Below, piece by piece: positions 47,373 through 58,530 of a DNA stretch of 64,000 nt. A program made the position numbers and the translations under genes. The DNA is from Nilaparvata lugens (taxonomy: Eukaryota > Arthropoda > Insecta > Hemiptera > Delphacidae): positions 96,664,943 through 96,728,942 of the forward strand of contig NC_052518.1 in the NCBI RefSeq assembly GCF_014356525.2, in the 5' to 3' direction. Positions within the stretch are counted from its first letter, which is position 1; each line of letters opens with the position of its first letter. The notes beneath the pieces were generated by a model. The model worked only from the letters and a program-made list of their open reading frames with translations. It ran no database searches and had not been told where the DNA came from.

Positions 47373-47633
47373 TGATTAGAAACAGAAATTTTACAAGTGG
47401 AGGACCGCGGGTGAACAAAAGAAAAGAGCTGTGTGATTATAAACGAAAACTTACTTGAAAAACTGAAGAAAAATGCAGTTGAAACCGGGGCTTCAAAGCA
47501 GCAATGATGTTGTAGCTTCGTGAACTTCATGCCAACTGAAACTGGAGGGGGAAGCTGCTTTTGGCTGCTTCCTTCTACGATGAAGAGGGAGGGGTGGGGG
47601 TAAGGAAGGAAATCACGATAACTGTCTTTACCA
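47373..47633 (-). repeat. 5' LTR of the BEL/Pao element
   Basis: Direct repeat of 41132-41392. Just inside it the minus strand reads TGGTCCTAATCGGGTCGG, a possible primer binding site because of its TGG start. I could not assign a tRNA with confidence. Confidence 0.9.
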
Positions 47634-48307
47634 ACCAGCATAAAAAGTGATTGACCGTGTATTTCTAATTGTCTGATTCGTTTCAAATTTGGCATACAGG
47701 ATAATTCACACATATCGAACAAACTGTTGAAATTTAATCAAAATATAATGATGTTTAGGGGTGGTTAAGTGTTAAAAACCCTATTGACCAGCATAAAAAG
47801 TGATTGACCGGGTATTTCCAATTGTCCGATTCGTTTCAAATTTGGCATACAGGATAGTTCACACATTTTAAACACACTGTTGAAATTTAATCGAAATATA
47901 ATGATATTTAGGGGTGGTTAGGGGTTAAAAACCCTATTGACCAGCATAAAAAGTGATAGACCGGGTATTTCCAATTGTCCGACTCGTTTCAAATTTGGCA
48001 TACAGGATAATTCACACATATTAAACACACTGTTGAAATTTAATCGAAATATAATGATTTTAAGGGGTGGTTAGGGGTTAAAAACCCTATTGACCAGCAT
48101 AAAAAGTGATTGACCGGGTATTTCTAATTGTCTGATTCGTTTCAAATTTAGCATACAGGATAATTCACACATATCAAACATACTGTTGAAATTTCATCAA
48201 AAAATAATTATGTTTAGGCATGGTTGGGGGTTAAAAACCCTATTGACCAGCATAAAAAGTGATTGACCGGGTATTTCCAATTGTCCAATTCGTTTCACAT
48301 TTGGCAT
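47634..48307 (+). repeat. 153 bp satellite, left inner arm, ~4.4 units
   Basis: GACCAGCATAAAAAGTGATT starts units at 47786, 47939, 48092 and 48245, exactly 153 bp apart. Each contains CAAATTTGGCATACAGGATA and a GGGGTTAAAAACCCT palindrome. The last unit is cut at GGCATA by the 3' tail of the CR1-like element. Inverted copies lie at 54390-55150. Confidence 0.95.
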
Positions 48308-48706
48308 AGAATAGAATAGAATAGAATAGAATAGAATTTTATTAGTCATTCAATATTTACAAAAAATACATAGACTTCGTCAAAATATATCTTTTGTCTT
48401 ATCTTAGTCAAATCACTATTATTCATTAGTCAGTCTTAAAAATACAATTAACAAGTAATGTAAAGCATAGATCACAAGTTACTCATTATACCATAAGAGA
48501 AATGGTACCCAGTTTATAGAAAAGAAATCATTCACTGTGTACAAACATTCATTAACTAATACATATTTAATTTTATTTTTTAATTGAGTGAATGCTAGTA
48601 ACTTCAATTTGTCTGGTGTGGAGTTATATAATTTTATTGACATGTAGTGCCAGTTTCTCTGAGATTTGGAATGGCTATATTGCGGAATTTTAAGTCTATG
48701 TCTATT

Positions 48707-51667
48707 TCATGTATTTAAATTATGGTGTTGGTTTGTATCATATTTATCCAAATTTTTTTGTACATGACATAAAATATTGAAAACATACAGTGATGGCAAT
48801 GTCAGCAATCCAAGTTCTATGAAATGTGGTCCACAATGAGCATTGAAAGGCAAATCACATATGATTCCAATAGCCTTCTTCTGAAGGACAAAGATTGAAT
48901 TGGCTTTAACACTATTAGCCCAAAGCATAATTCCATATGATAGGAGACTCTGAATGTGTGCATAATAGATATTCATCAGCACAGGCCTATCAACAGTTAC
49001 ACATAGTCTGCGAAGCATATACAGGCCTTTAGAGAGTTTAACTGACAAAAAATCAATGTGCACCTCCCATGACAGACATGAATCATAATCATGAATCATA
49101 ACACCTAGAAACTTAAGTAGTGTTATCCTTCTGCTTTCTGAAATTGAAAATTATATCAGAGTTTTTGTCATCATTAAGAGACAAATTATTAGCTGCACAC
49201 CAGTCCTTTAGAATAAAATAACTATGGTTTCGTTCTCTTTCAAGATCAAACTCGGATGGGCAATTAATTTTTAAGCCAAAGTCATCAGCAAAAAGGTAAC
49301 CATCCAGACTGTTTCCATCAATATAAATCGGCAAATCATTTACATAGATATTGAAGAGAATAGGGCCTAAAATAGAGCCCTGAGGCACGCCAAACTCTAC
49401 CAATCTGCCATTTGACAAAACCCCATCCTTGTATACAAACTGATTCCTGTCAGTCAAATATGATAAAACAAGTCGCACTGCGCCTGGTGTAAAGCCATAG
49501 AAACCCAGTTTATCTCCCAATATGTGGTGCTGAACAGTGTCGAAAGCTCTTGAAAAATCGTATGACCTCAGACCCACAGAATCACCAGACTCCATGTTGC
49601 TTATAACCCGACTAACAACACCAACAATAGGATCATTTGTGCTTCTACCAGCCCTGAAACCAAATTGCTTATGTGTGAATATATTGTTGGACTCAAAATA
49701 AGATGACATCTGTTCATGAATCAAAGTCTCAAAAACCTTGGAGAGAACAGGTACAATAGCAATTGGTCTGAAGTTACTTTTCTCCTTTCTAGAACCCTTT
49801 TTATGTATAGGCAAAACTTTTACATTTTTCAACTTTTCAGGATACATTCAACCAGCAATAATACAATCATTAAATAAAAAAGCCAACCTCACTTATTTTA
49901 TCAGCTGCTATTTTCAGAATCGAAGCATTAAGTCCATAAATATACATACACTTACTATTACTTAAACCTAAAATTGTATGGAAAACTTTTTCAACAGTCA
50001 CTGGCTTGAAAGAGAAATTCACACTTGGTCTTGTCAACTTACTATAATAAAAAGCTGTATTTTCAACACTAACAGGTATATCTTGGCTCAACTGCGAAAT
50101 ATGTTCAACAAAGAAATTGTTAAAATCCTCAGAAGTTATATCATCAACTTGAGTTCTATTACTACATTTATTTTTTGTGAAACTATTTACAATTTTCCAT
50201 ACAGCCCTACACTTATTAATAGAACTACTTATAATTGCATTATGATACGAAATTCTTGTCTTCTTTATTTCAAGCCTGTACAACTTTCTAGATTCTTTAT
50301 AGAGGGAGAGCAACTCAGGTGCTCTGAAGGTTTTATACAAATGATAAAGGCCATCGCATTTGACCTTTAATGCTTTAAGACTACTATCATACCACTCACT
50401 GTTTTGTTTGCAATTATTAGATTTTACAGATTTCAATTGAAAAGAACCATTCACAGCTCTCATGAAAAGTTCGAAAAATTTATTGTATCTATCATTATAA
50501 TTAAGTGTGCAGTAGACCTCCAGCCAATTAATGGAATTCAGATAACTGACAAAGATTCTAGCATTATCATCATTTATTAATCTAAACTTATTATTTGCAG
50601 TAGTTCTAACATTCCTATTATTTAAATTAAGCCTTAAGAGAATTCCATCATGATCAGAAAAAAGAGTGTGAATGATTTCAGATGACCATAGACTATTATG
50701 AATATCAGTTAAAATGTTATCTATACACAATCCATTTGAAACTCCATCAAGACCAGGTCTCGTAATCTCCTTTATTGTTAGGCTACACTCAAACCAAAGC
50801 ATTCAATAAAGTTCAGTAAGTCGTTTTTGAAACAATCGTGACCTATCAAATTTACATTAAAATCACCGCCAATCACCAGATTGTAACCATTTTTAAACAC
50901 AGCACTTAATACATTATAAAAGCACGTTAAAAAATCATTAAAATAATTCACACTTCTATTATAGGGCCTATAAACTGACAAAATTATGATTTTATTGATT
51001 ATAAGTTCAATTGCGGCAACTTCGCATACCATTTCAATTGACATGTCTCTAATATGATCAAGAGTCCTAAATTCTAGTTGATCATGAACAAAAATTGCTG
51101 CCCCACCCCTTATACGATCTGATCTAAAAAAAACAGAGGCAGTTTTAAATCCAGGCAGATATTATGTAAAATCCAAATCAGTATTATTAATCCAATGCTC
51201 AGATATCATAAGAATTTTTATATTGTAATTAGTACAAATTAGAGACAAATAGTCAAACTTATTACAAATACCCTGTACATTCCAGGAAAAACAATTAACT
51301 TTTTCGTTGTTATAATCATTATACCTAGTTATATTACAGGAACTATTAGCAACAGAATTTGAAATCATAAGAATATCAGACCCTCTGTCAATAATATTCG
51401 TTTGAGTAGGATTTTTTAATTGTAAATCTACAGCAGATATGCTTGAAGCATCTTTGTCATGTGCTACTAATTTAAATGCTCCACTAATGACGAATTTAGA
51501 GCAACAGGAGCGTTGTCAAAGCTACTAGAATCGTTAGCAGATCCTAAAGTTTCATCAATTATCAGAGAAGATTGCACATTGCTCTGACTGTCAATAGATT
51601 TTCCTGTAGAATACTTTTCATGACTAAGTGCACGATTAATACTTTTAGGGACAAAAAAGTTATTCAT
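48707..51667 (-). pseudogene. ORF2 of the CR1-like element: endonuclease and reverse transcriptase
   Basis: Read in several frames. 51667-51467 is a low-complexity N-terminal part. 51368-50778 and the start of 50802-49870 encode the endonuclease with FSWNVQGICNKF, MISEHWI, SVYRPYN, VIGGDFNVNL and FSDHDGILLRL, all the catalytic blocks. 50800-49870 continues with the linker to the polymerase. 49847-49113 encodes the reverse transcriptase: NFRPIAIVPVLSKVFETLI, KQFGFRAGRST, YDFSRAFDTVQ, GVPQGSILGPILF and the catalytic FADDFGL. 49099-48707 is the thumb and C-terminus (LLSYGIMLWANS). Motifs are intact but at least three frame breaks or stops occur. Confidence 0.88.
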
Positions 51668-51683
51668 GTCTGGTTTTACTCTG

Positions 51684-53131
51684 TCACACTCTCCAATAAA
51701 TGCAGCTATTTTTTTGGCTCAAATTCTGTTTTCCTTTTTTATTGATATGCAGTCCATGTTTAGTATAGTTGGAAGGATCAAGATACCATATATCTATTAG
51801 ATGGATATTATTTTTATTGCACAATGAACGAATTTCATTGTTAAGTGAATCAATCATTTCATTCTCAACCAAATTGAAACTTAAATCATACCTATACGGT
51901 AGAATTGACAGTATTAAATTACAATTCCCGTATAAGTTTACTAAATTACTCAACTTACAAATGTAACTTTCAATATCGCTATTTTTGAACCTGTTAGACA
52001 CACTATTAGTGCCCGCCATAACTATTAACCAGTCGTTTACACCCAGATTATGACGTCTACTACAAGAAAGCATTTCATTCGAAATTATTTCAAATGTTGC
52101 TCCTGGTGAAACATATGCCTCACATCTGTAGCCCACCGGCAGTCTCTCCCAAATCAGATCTCTCATTTTTCTCCGCTGACTATCAGCCCACAAATAGACA
52201 CTACCCCGTGAATTATTCACAATATTTCTTCGAAATATTCTATTTTTACCTGTTACTGAGGCATACGATCTATTTGATATTGGTTTGATCTTGGGACCCA
52301 AGCGATTTAGTCTTGAAGCATTTTGAGATATTATGTTTTGAATAGAAAGATTATATTCTTCCAATGTTTCAATTGGAATTAACATTCTCTTTATTTGATC
52401 ATTAAACCTTTAATTTCTAACTTCTGATGTTCAATTTTCTCTTTTAGGGAAAAAGCATTTTCATCAACAGAAAATTTTACAGATGATTCTATACTACCTA
52501 AATCAGTACTTTCAGTATTGCAAGAAACGTCAACCTGAGATTCTCCACACCTAAATTCTACTCTAAAATTATTTAGGCTACTCTCCATGTCAGCAGCACG
52601 ACCCACAGCTGCCTCCCACTCTATTAAACGTTTGTCGAGAACCTCCCGAAGTTTATGAATCTCCTGCCTTAGATGTGGACAGCACTCCGAAGAAGAGTCC
52701 TTCACCTTTAGTTCAGTAGCCGCCGATTTTATCACTCTCAGGCTGTCATCCAATGCAGTCTCCTCCTCCAGCAACGACTCAGGAAGCTCGCCATCTGATT
52801 TTGCTGATATATCCAAATGTGGAGTCAAATTTTCCGGTAGACTGTTCATTGAACTTGAAGGAGTTTTACTTGTGATTGACGAATTTAGTGTTCTTACGCT
52901 ATGTAATCTAGGTGCAGAAGGAGGCGTATCCATGACCATTTTCTCGTGATTATGTGTTCCCATTCTACTCTTAAGAATAACAATTTCAGCGTCCGTCCTT
53001 ACACTAGCATTGCAATTTCTAGCTAAGCATCTCCAAACAATTTCACCCGAGGATACAGGTCCCGCTTTTCGGTATTTGAACGAGTCAACTAATAGCACCG
53101 GGTTGCCCTTGCTCGTCGTTGTTTTAATCAT
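51684..53131 (-). pseudogene. ORF1 of the CR1-like element: FLYWCH zinc finger, coiled coil, SGNH hydrolase
   Basis: 53131-52391 encodes a FLYWCH-type zinc finger: GNPVLLVDSFKYRK, then IVWRCLARNCNASVRT, then MGTHNHE, with the Cys-Cys and His-x-His ligands visible. A Ser-rich linker and a probable coiled coil (LRQEIHKLREVLDKRL) follow. A stop at 52391-52393 and a frame change separate it from 52385-51684, an SGNH/GDSL-like hydrolase: YLWADSQRR at the nucleophile Ser, GATFE at the Gly block, MAGTNS at the Asn block and HGLHINKKGKQN at the His block. SGNH modules are known in ORF1 of CR1-group elements. Combination with FLYWCH in one ORF1 is less familiar to me. Confidence 0.82.
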
Positions 53132-53196
53132 ACTGAATTTCCCAGACTCCGTACTACAGGGAAGAATTCAGTAGCTTGAGATATTTATATTATACA

Positions 53197-53296
53197 NNNN
53201 NNNNNNNNNNNNNNNNNNNNNNNNNNNNNNNNNNNNNNNNNNNNNNNNNNNNNNNNNNNNNNNNNNNNNNNNNNNNNNNNNNNNNNNNNNNNNNNN
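53197..53296. other. Assembly gap (100 N)
   Basis: Exactly 100 N, the conventional length for a gap of unknown size. True distance, and the order or orientation of the two sides, is not proven by this sequence. Confidence 0.99.
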
Positions 53297-54389
53297 TTGG
53301 AAATATATGGAGCTCCGGATACGAATATGTTGACAGGCGGAACTCCGAATATCGTGCAGGCCGGCGGAACTCAAAATATCTTGTCAGCTGGTGGAATTGG
53401 AAGTATGTGGAATTAGAAATATATATAACTCACAATATCGATCGTTATTAGCGAGACTGTGTAGATGTGGAATGAAACAAATGAAGGGTTCTATAGTTAA
53501 CCTAAAATAAATTCATCAACACATCAACAGTCGTCAGTCTTGTTTGAAACAGATAACAGAGTTTTGAAAACTTGCATAATATGTACATGACTATTATTTC
53601 ATAAACCAATATAATTTCAATATATAATGAGCTATGAATTACCCTAAGTGAGTAATTAGTCCATATCATTCCAGAAAATAAGTCAGACTTGAACCATTTC
53701 TCAATCACAAACACATTACCAGTACTCCCACTTTGGCACCGATATTTTGAGTTCCAGATATCCCCAATTCCGCTATCTGACGAACAAATAATTTGAGTTC
53801 CAGATACTCCCAATTCCGCCTAGCAACATATTTCGAGTTCCGGATATTTCCAATTCCACTGTCTGACAAATATTCGGAGTTCCACCCAGCAACAGTTTTC
53901 AAGCATAGGACATTTAACATTGATATTTTGAGTTCCAGATATTTCCAATTCCGCGGCCCCGCGCTGCCTACACAATTCTCAACTGACAAATTTTGAATCT
54001 ACATCTTCTACTCCAAGAAGATTCTTCATCTTCTTTTTTCCTTCTTCTTCTTCTTCTTCTTCTTCTTCTTCTTCTTCTTCTTCTTCTTTTTTTCTTCTTC
54101 TTCTTCGTCGCATTTAGTACTGATCAAATCAACTTTTGTTTCCCATATTCACGATTGAGTATCTTGATACAGTATCAAGTGGTTTGTATCGTTTTCACTG
54201 CCAGCGCTATTTAACGGAAGTCTATGAACTACTTTAAGCTTTTTCCCAGTCAAAATTCCGTAAGAGCACTTTTAAAAAGACTTATATATCAAATTTGTGA
54301 AGAAGTTTATCAATGTTCACCATCACAAAACCAATTTTGATGTGCGAAGAAGTCACTAAATAAATTCAAATGTAACTTAATTGGCATTT
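53297..54389. other. Short-unit repeats and (TTC)n tract; no gene
   Basis: 53310-53420 has repeated phrases such as GGCGGAACTC and GGAATTGGAAGTATGTGG. 53740-53955 has the complementary phrases (GAGTTCCAGATA, TTTCCAATTCCGC) in several copies at irregular spacing, so the two patches are inverted relative to each other around 53420-53735. A TTC microsatellite follows. Nothing coding is recognised. Confidence 0.7.
54032..54108 (+). repeat. (TTC)n microsatellite
   Basis: About 75 bp of TTC/CTT repeats with a T run in the middle. The poly-Leu ORF across it (53993-54214) is a by-product. Confidence 0.95.
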
Positions 54390-55150
54390 CAGAAATACCC
54401 GGTCAATCACTTTTTATGCTGGTCAGTAGGGTTTTTAACCCCAAACCACTCCTAAACATCATTTTATTTTGATGAAATTTCAACAGTATGTTTAATATGT
54501 GTGAATTATCCTGTATGCCAAATGTGAAACGAATCGGACAATTGGAAATACCCGGTCAATCACTTTTTATGCAGGTCAATAGGGGTTTTAACCCCTAATC
54601 ATCCCTAAATATCATTATATTTCGATGAAATTTCAACAGTATGTTTAATATGTGTGAATTATCCTGTATGCCAAATTTAAAACGAATCAGACAATTGGAA
54701 ATACCAGGTCAATCACTTTTTATGGTGGTCAATAGGGTTTTTAACCCCTAAACACCCCTAAACATGACTATATCTTGATGAAATTTCAACAGTATGTTCA
54801 ATATGTGTAAATTATCCTGTATTCCAAATTTGAAACGAATCGGACAATTAGAAATACCCGGTCAATCACTTTTTATGCTGGTCAATAGGGGTTTTAACCC
54901 CTAACCACCCCCCAAATATCATAATATTTCGATTAAATTTCAACAGTATGTTAAATATGTGTGAATTATTCTTTATGCCAAATTTTAAACGAATCGGACA
55001 ATCAGAAATACCCGCTCAATCACTTTTTATGATGGTCAATAGGGTTTTTAACCCCAAACCACCCCTAAACATCATCTTATTTTGATGAAATTTCAACAGT
55101 ATGTTTAATATGTGTAAATTATCCTGTATGCCAAATTTGAAACGAATGGG
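54390..55150 (-). repeat. 153 bp satellite, right inner arm, ~5 units, inverted
   Basis: Units carry CCCGGTCAATCACTTTTTAT at about 54398, 54551, 54704, 54861 and 55013, the reverse complement of the array at 47634-48307. Units differ from each other by scattered substitutions. Confidence 0.95.
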
Positions 55151-55442
55151 AAAATCAGTTCCTAGTAGCCTAGGAATCAAGTTAAAAAATTTATTTCAAT
55201 TCAAAAAATTCAACCCTCCCCCCCTGGAGCAGTCACTGGAATTATGTCTTTTTACACTACGTGAAATTGGAAGGTCTGTTCGAAGCTTATCTTCGCTTAC
55301 GATTATAATGTATCTATCAGCATTATTTCCTTCTGTGGTCCTAGAATATTTTTCTCGAAATAAATCTTATGTTTTCCCCCATTTCAGTAGGCTATTCTCT
55401 TTGCAATGTCTTTTGCAATGCACGGCTTGCTAGATGTTTTTA
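55151..55442. other. Spacer between right satellite arm and right outer arm
   Basis: About 290 bp with no counterpart in the left half, where the BEL/Pao element now sits. No coding signal recognised. Confidence 0.6.
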
Positions 55443-56644
55443 TCAGTTGAGTCTCTAGAAGGTTCCTTTTGAACACTTGTGTCTGCTCTGCTGCTAGCAT
55501 CAATATTGTGTCAAGTAAGCACAGGTGGTTCACCGGGGTGGTCAGGGAAGGAGGGACTCGGCCCTATGTTGCAAGTTCACAACGCCTGTGGTCTTGTGGT
55601 CTCTAGTCTCTCTGCAGTCTGCTCATGTCTGCATGCAGAGGTTTGATTTTTTCTCCATCTGTCTTCTTCTGTGTGCATGCGCCTTACGTCGCCGCAGGTA
55701 TAAGGTATAAAGGAGTGTAAAGACTTTTACGCCAAAAACATGCGCATTACACTTCGCATCAGCTGATGCAATGCTTATTCGGTATTTCAAATCAAATCAA
55801 ATCCATTCACTCGAAATTCATACAAAATATTGATAAAATATGAAACGATAAGTAAGAATAAATGAACAAGATACTACTCACAAAAAGTACAGCACTTTGA
55901 CTGCGAATAGGATTCCGATCCAGAGTGCTTGCTATATGGAAGATTATTTAATTTTTAACTTGATATAGTTGGAGATTTAGTAGGAAAAGGAGTTGGGAAG
56001 AAGAATGATTTAGAAAATTTGTATGTTTAGTAATTTGTACAGAAACACCAGCTTGTCATGATTCTTTTATTAAATATTCCACACAAGTCTGACTTTGCTG
56101 GCTGTGACAAAACATTAGGATTTATTATTTACATATTTGTCCTACATATCTTGTATTATGGCGAAATAAACAAAAAATTCAATATTCAATAAAACAGTAA
56201 GGTACAGATTTAATAAGCCGATTATATCTCAGCTGAGATATCAGCTTAATAGCTCATTTCATCTGCTGATAAAAAGTGAAATACGCGTGTTCGTGGCACA
56301 TACGTCTGTACGTCTGTAATAGTGATACCTTTTCAAAAAATTAGAAAAATATAATATATAATATTGAAATAAACAAAAAATTCAATATTTAATAAAACAG
56401 TAAGGTACAGATTTAATAAGCCGATTATATCTCAGCTGAGATATCAGCTTAATAGCTCATTTCATCTGCTGATAAAAAGTGAAATACGCGTGTTCGTGGC
56501 ACATACGTCTGTACGTCTGTAATAGTGATACCTTTTCAAAAAATTAGAAAAATATAATAGATGTATGGATAGTAATAAATAATAAAAGAAACACAGTACA
56601 CATCATATTTCTATGAGATATAACCTATCAATTCTAGTAACAAG
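55443..56644 (-). repeat. Right outer arm (~1.2 kb) of the large inverted structure
   Basis: Reverse complement of 40166-41131. It is longer than the left arm mainly because about 204 bp (56162-56365 and 56366-56560) are tandemly duplicated here, each copy containing the palindromic ATCTCAGCTGAGAT. Confidence 0.9.
56162..56560 (+). repeat. ~204 bp tandem duplication in the right outer arm
   Basis: GAAATAAACAAAAAATTCAA begins both copies (56162 and 56366). The left arm has a single copy. Both copies appear almost identical, so the duplication is recent or an assembly effect. Confidence 0.88.
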
Positions 56645-56715
56645 TGTGCCAAAATTTATTTATTTTTTCGAAATTACAACTTTTCCAAGATAAAATTTAA
56701 TTAGAGTGCTGGATT

Positions 56716-58367
56716 AGGCTACTTTCACACGATAGGAGACGTGCAACTTGAAAACTGAACAGTGTTCACGTTTTTTTGTCGAAGTACATTGAGTCAAATC
56801 GTGTCTTTCACATGTTGACTCCTATCCAGGAACCTCTTTTTGGCACGTCTTTTCCCCTGAGGCAAGCAGAGGCAAGATCTAACAACTACGCCGACGTTTG
56901 CTCAAAAAGTATGACTCATCACTTTTTCTCAAAGTCTAACTTCCTTAAAAATATAGATAGAAGATTTCTGATTTCGGATTTGGATTCAGCGACCCCAAAT
57001 TCTTAAAAGCGTGAGGCCCGTTTTCGAAAATATCCGAAAACAAGGAAGTTATGGCTGTTTTTAATAAAGCTTTCTATTATCATATAATCATACGGTAAAA
57101 ACGAACAGGTACTGTACTATACAGTACGTAAGTACTGTAGCTATTATAATACAACTTACACTGTATTCGTGTAGGGAATTTGGTAGGATATTTATCTTGA
57201 TTTCTGAAAATACCCCAAAATAAGGGAGTAAGATAACTTTGAAAAACCAAAGTTTTCCTGCCGATTGAAGAAACATTAAAAATTAGTCTAAGACATATTA
57301 TGTCTTATACTAAAAACGTGTAACAAATATCAGATCACTATTCAAGCTATCAAGCTTTTCATAAATTTATTTGTCTCCTCATGGCAGAAGGTTTGCGCCC
57401 AACGTTTTCACTAAAACATTTCTGTGATTAAATTGTGATAGAGCACATTATCGTATTGATCTTCTAAATCCAGTTACATGTACATCGATTTTCGTAAAAT
57501 TGATTTTCTACCGTTCCTATGAATTCTATGAATTCTTTATACAGGTTCAGCACAACTTCTTAAATAACATTATGTTTGCTTCAACAGAATTCATAAGGAC
57601 GACAGAACATCGAACAACAAAAAAACGCTTTCTGAGTAACTGGTTTTAACAAAGCATGGCTTCATGAAATACAGTATGATAATTTAGAATAGTTGGTACA
57701 ATGGTTATGCTTTTCGCATTATGGCAGCACTGTGCTTGCTCACTCACTTCTCCAGTTGACACTTGTTGACTTGTCAGTTGTTTACTTGACTTGACTTTGA
57801 CACCTGTCTTTACGTGATGTCTGAGTTTGATGTGGAGCTGTTGACTACTGCAGTTTGCAACCGACCTGCTCTTTGGGATAAAAGTCTTGACATCTACAAG
57901 GACCGGAATGAAGTCGCCAAAAGTTGGATGGAAGTTAAAAAGAAATAGTCAATAATTGCAGGTAATTTAAAGTGATATTCAACGATTTGAACCTGATAAA
58001 TTAGATTGTTGAATGACAACTGAAATTTATTGAATTTTACTTTTCAACATTCCTTTTCCTCCTATTTTATTGGGTGATGAGTGGAGATGATTTATGATTT
58101 CATATTTGGATTCATCTTTTCATAGTTCAATATTTTTTTGGAAAACTAGAACTTTTAAAAATTGAAAATGTTTATGTTTAAACTTCTCAGGTGTTCAAAA
58201 ACTTCTTGAAACCTTTGCCTGTCCCTTTGTGAGGCAGGAATATTATTATCTTAGTATGTTTACTATATAATCATATGATAATGGAAAGCTATATTAAAAA
58301 CAGCTATAACTCCCTTGTTTTCGGGTATTTTTGAAAATGGGACATACGCTTTAAAGAATTTGGGGTC
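56716..58367. mobile_element. Harbinger-like element, copy 2, cut by a Ty3/gypsy LTR
   Basis: Starts AGGCTACTTTCACACG and GATAGGAGACGTGCAACTTG, matching 10913 onward, and follows copy 1 through GTTTTCCTGCCGATTGA and TATCAGATCACTATTCAAGC to GAATTTGGGGTC. There the Ty3/gypsy LTR begins, so the right end is displaced beyond the window. It lacks the LTR and SINE insertions of copy 1. It has its own interior at about 57620-57980, with a MADF-like coding fragment. Confidence 0.65.
57817..57948 (+). pseudogene. MADF-domain fragment (PIF/Harbinger-type DNA-binding partner)
   Basis: A 43-codon frame starting MSEFDVELLTTAVCNRPALW and ending WMEVKKK then stop. LLTTAVCNRPALWD, IYKDRNEVAKSW and MEV correspond to the first half of a MADF domain, a Myb/SANT-related DNA-binding fold. 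Harbinger transposons encode a separate Myb/MADF protein besides the transposase, which is why the host repeat is called Harbinger-like. Capture of an exon of a host MADF gene is an alternative. The second half of the domain is absent. Confidence 0.65.
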
Positions 58368-58530
58368 TGTAGTATACCAGAAACCAGATGTTATGCAAAA
58401 CAGATGACATAAATCAGTTATAATATTTAATAGTTTGTTGATTGGAATTCACTCTATCCTACATGTTTTAATAGAGATTACACACGTTGAGTATTAATCT
58501 TTGAGACTTATTTATTTCTAATATTCTACA
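58368..58530 (+). repeat. 5' LTR of Ty3/gypsy element 1 (163 bp)
   Basis: TGTAGTATACCAG to TATTCTACA, a TG...CA LTR. Almost the same sequence lies inverted at 61992-62150. It interrupts the Harbinger-like repeat after GGGGTC. Confidence 0.92.

Larger units (their letters stand above)
41132..47633 (-). mobile_element. BEL/Pao LTR retrotransposon with both LTRs
   Basis: 6.5 kb minus-strand element: LTR, gag, protease, reverse transcriptase, RNase H, integrase, LTR. The 261 bp LTRs (41132-41392 and 47373-47633) look identical by eye, so insertion was recent. On the minus strand they start TGGTAAAGAC and end TTCTAATCA. No target duplication is visible (CTCAAC at one side, ACCAGC at the other). 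Coding is interrupted at only a few points. Confidence 0.92.
48306..53131 (-). mobile_element. CR1-like non-LTR retrotransposon with (TTCTA)n tail
   Basis: Minus-strand element whose 3' end is a (TTCTA)n run (plus strand (TAGAA)n, 48306-48333) after AATAAAAT. It encodes an ORF1 with FLYWCH and SGNH-hydrolase modules and an ORF2 with endonuclease and reverse transcriptase. It sits inside the satellite arm at its 3' end. Its 5' end is not seen because a 100 bp assembly gap lies 65 bp upstream of ORF1. Confidence 0.85.

Noticed and set aside
53993..54214. Hydrophobic poly-Leu/poly-Phe ORF suggesting a membrane protein
   Set aside because: It is the (TTC)n microsatellite read in one frame.
40166..56644. 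Polinton/Maverick with long terminal inverted repeats
   Set aside because: No polymerase B, integrase of that type, ATPase or capsid genes are present; the interior genes belong to BEL/Pao and CR1-like retroelements.
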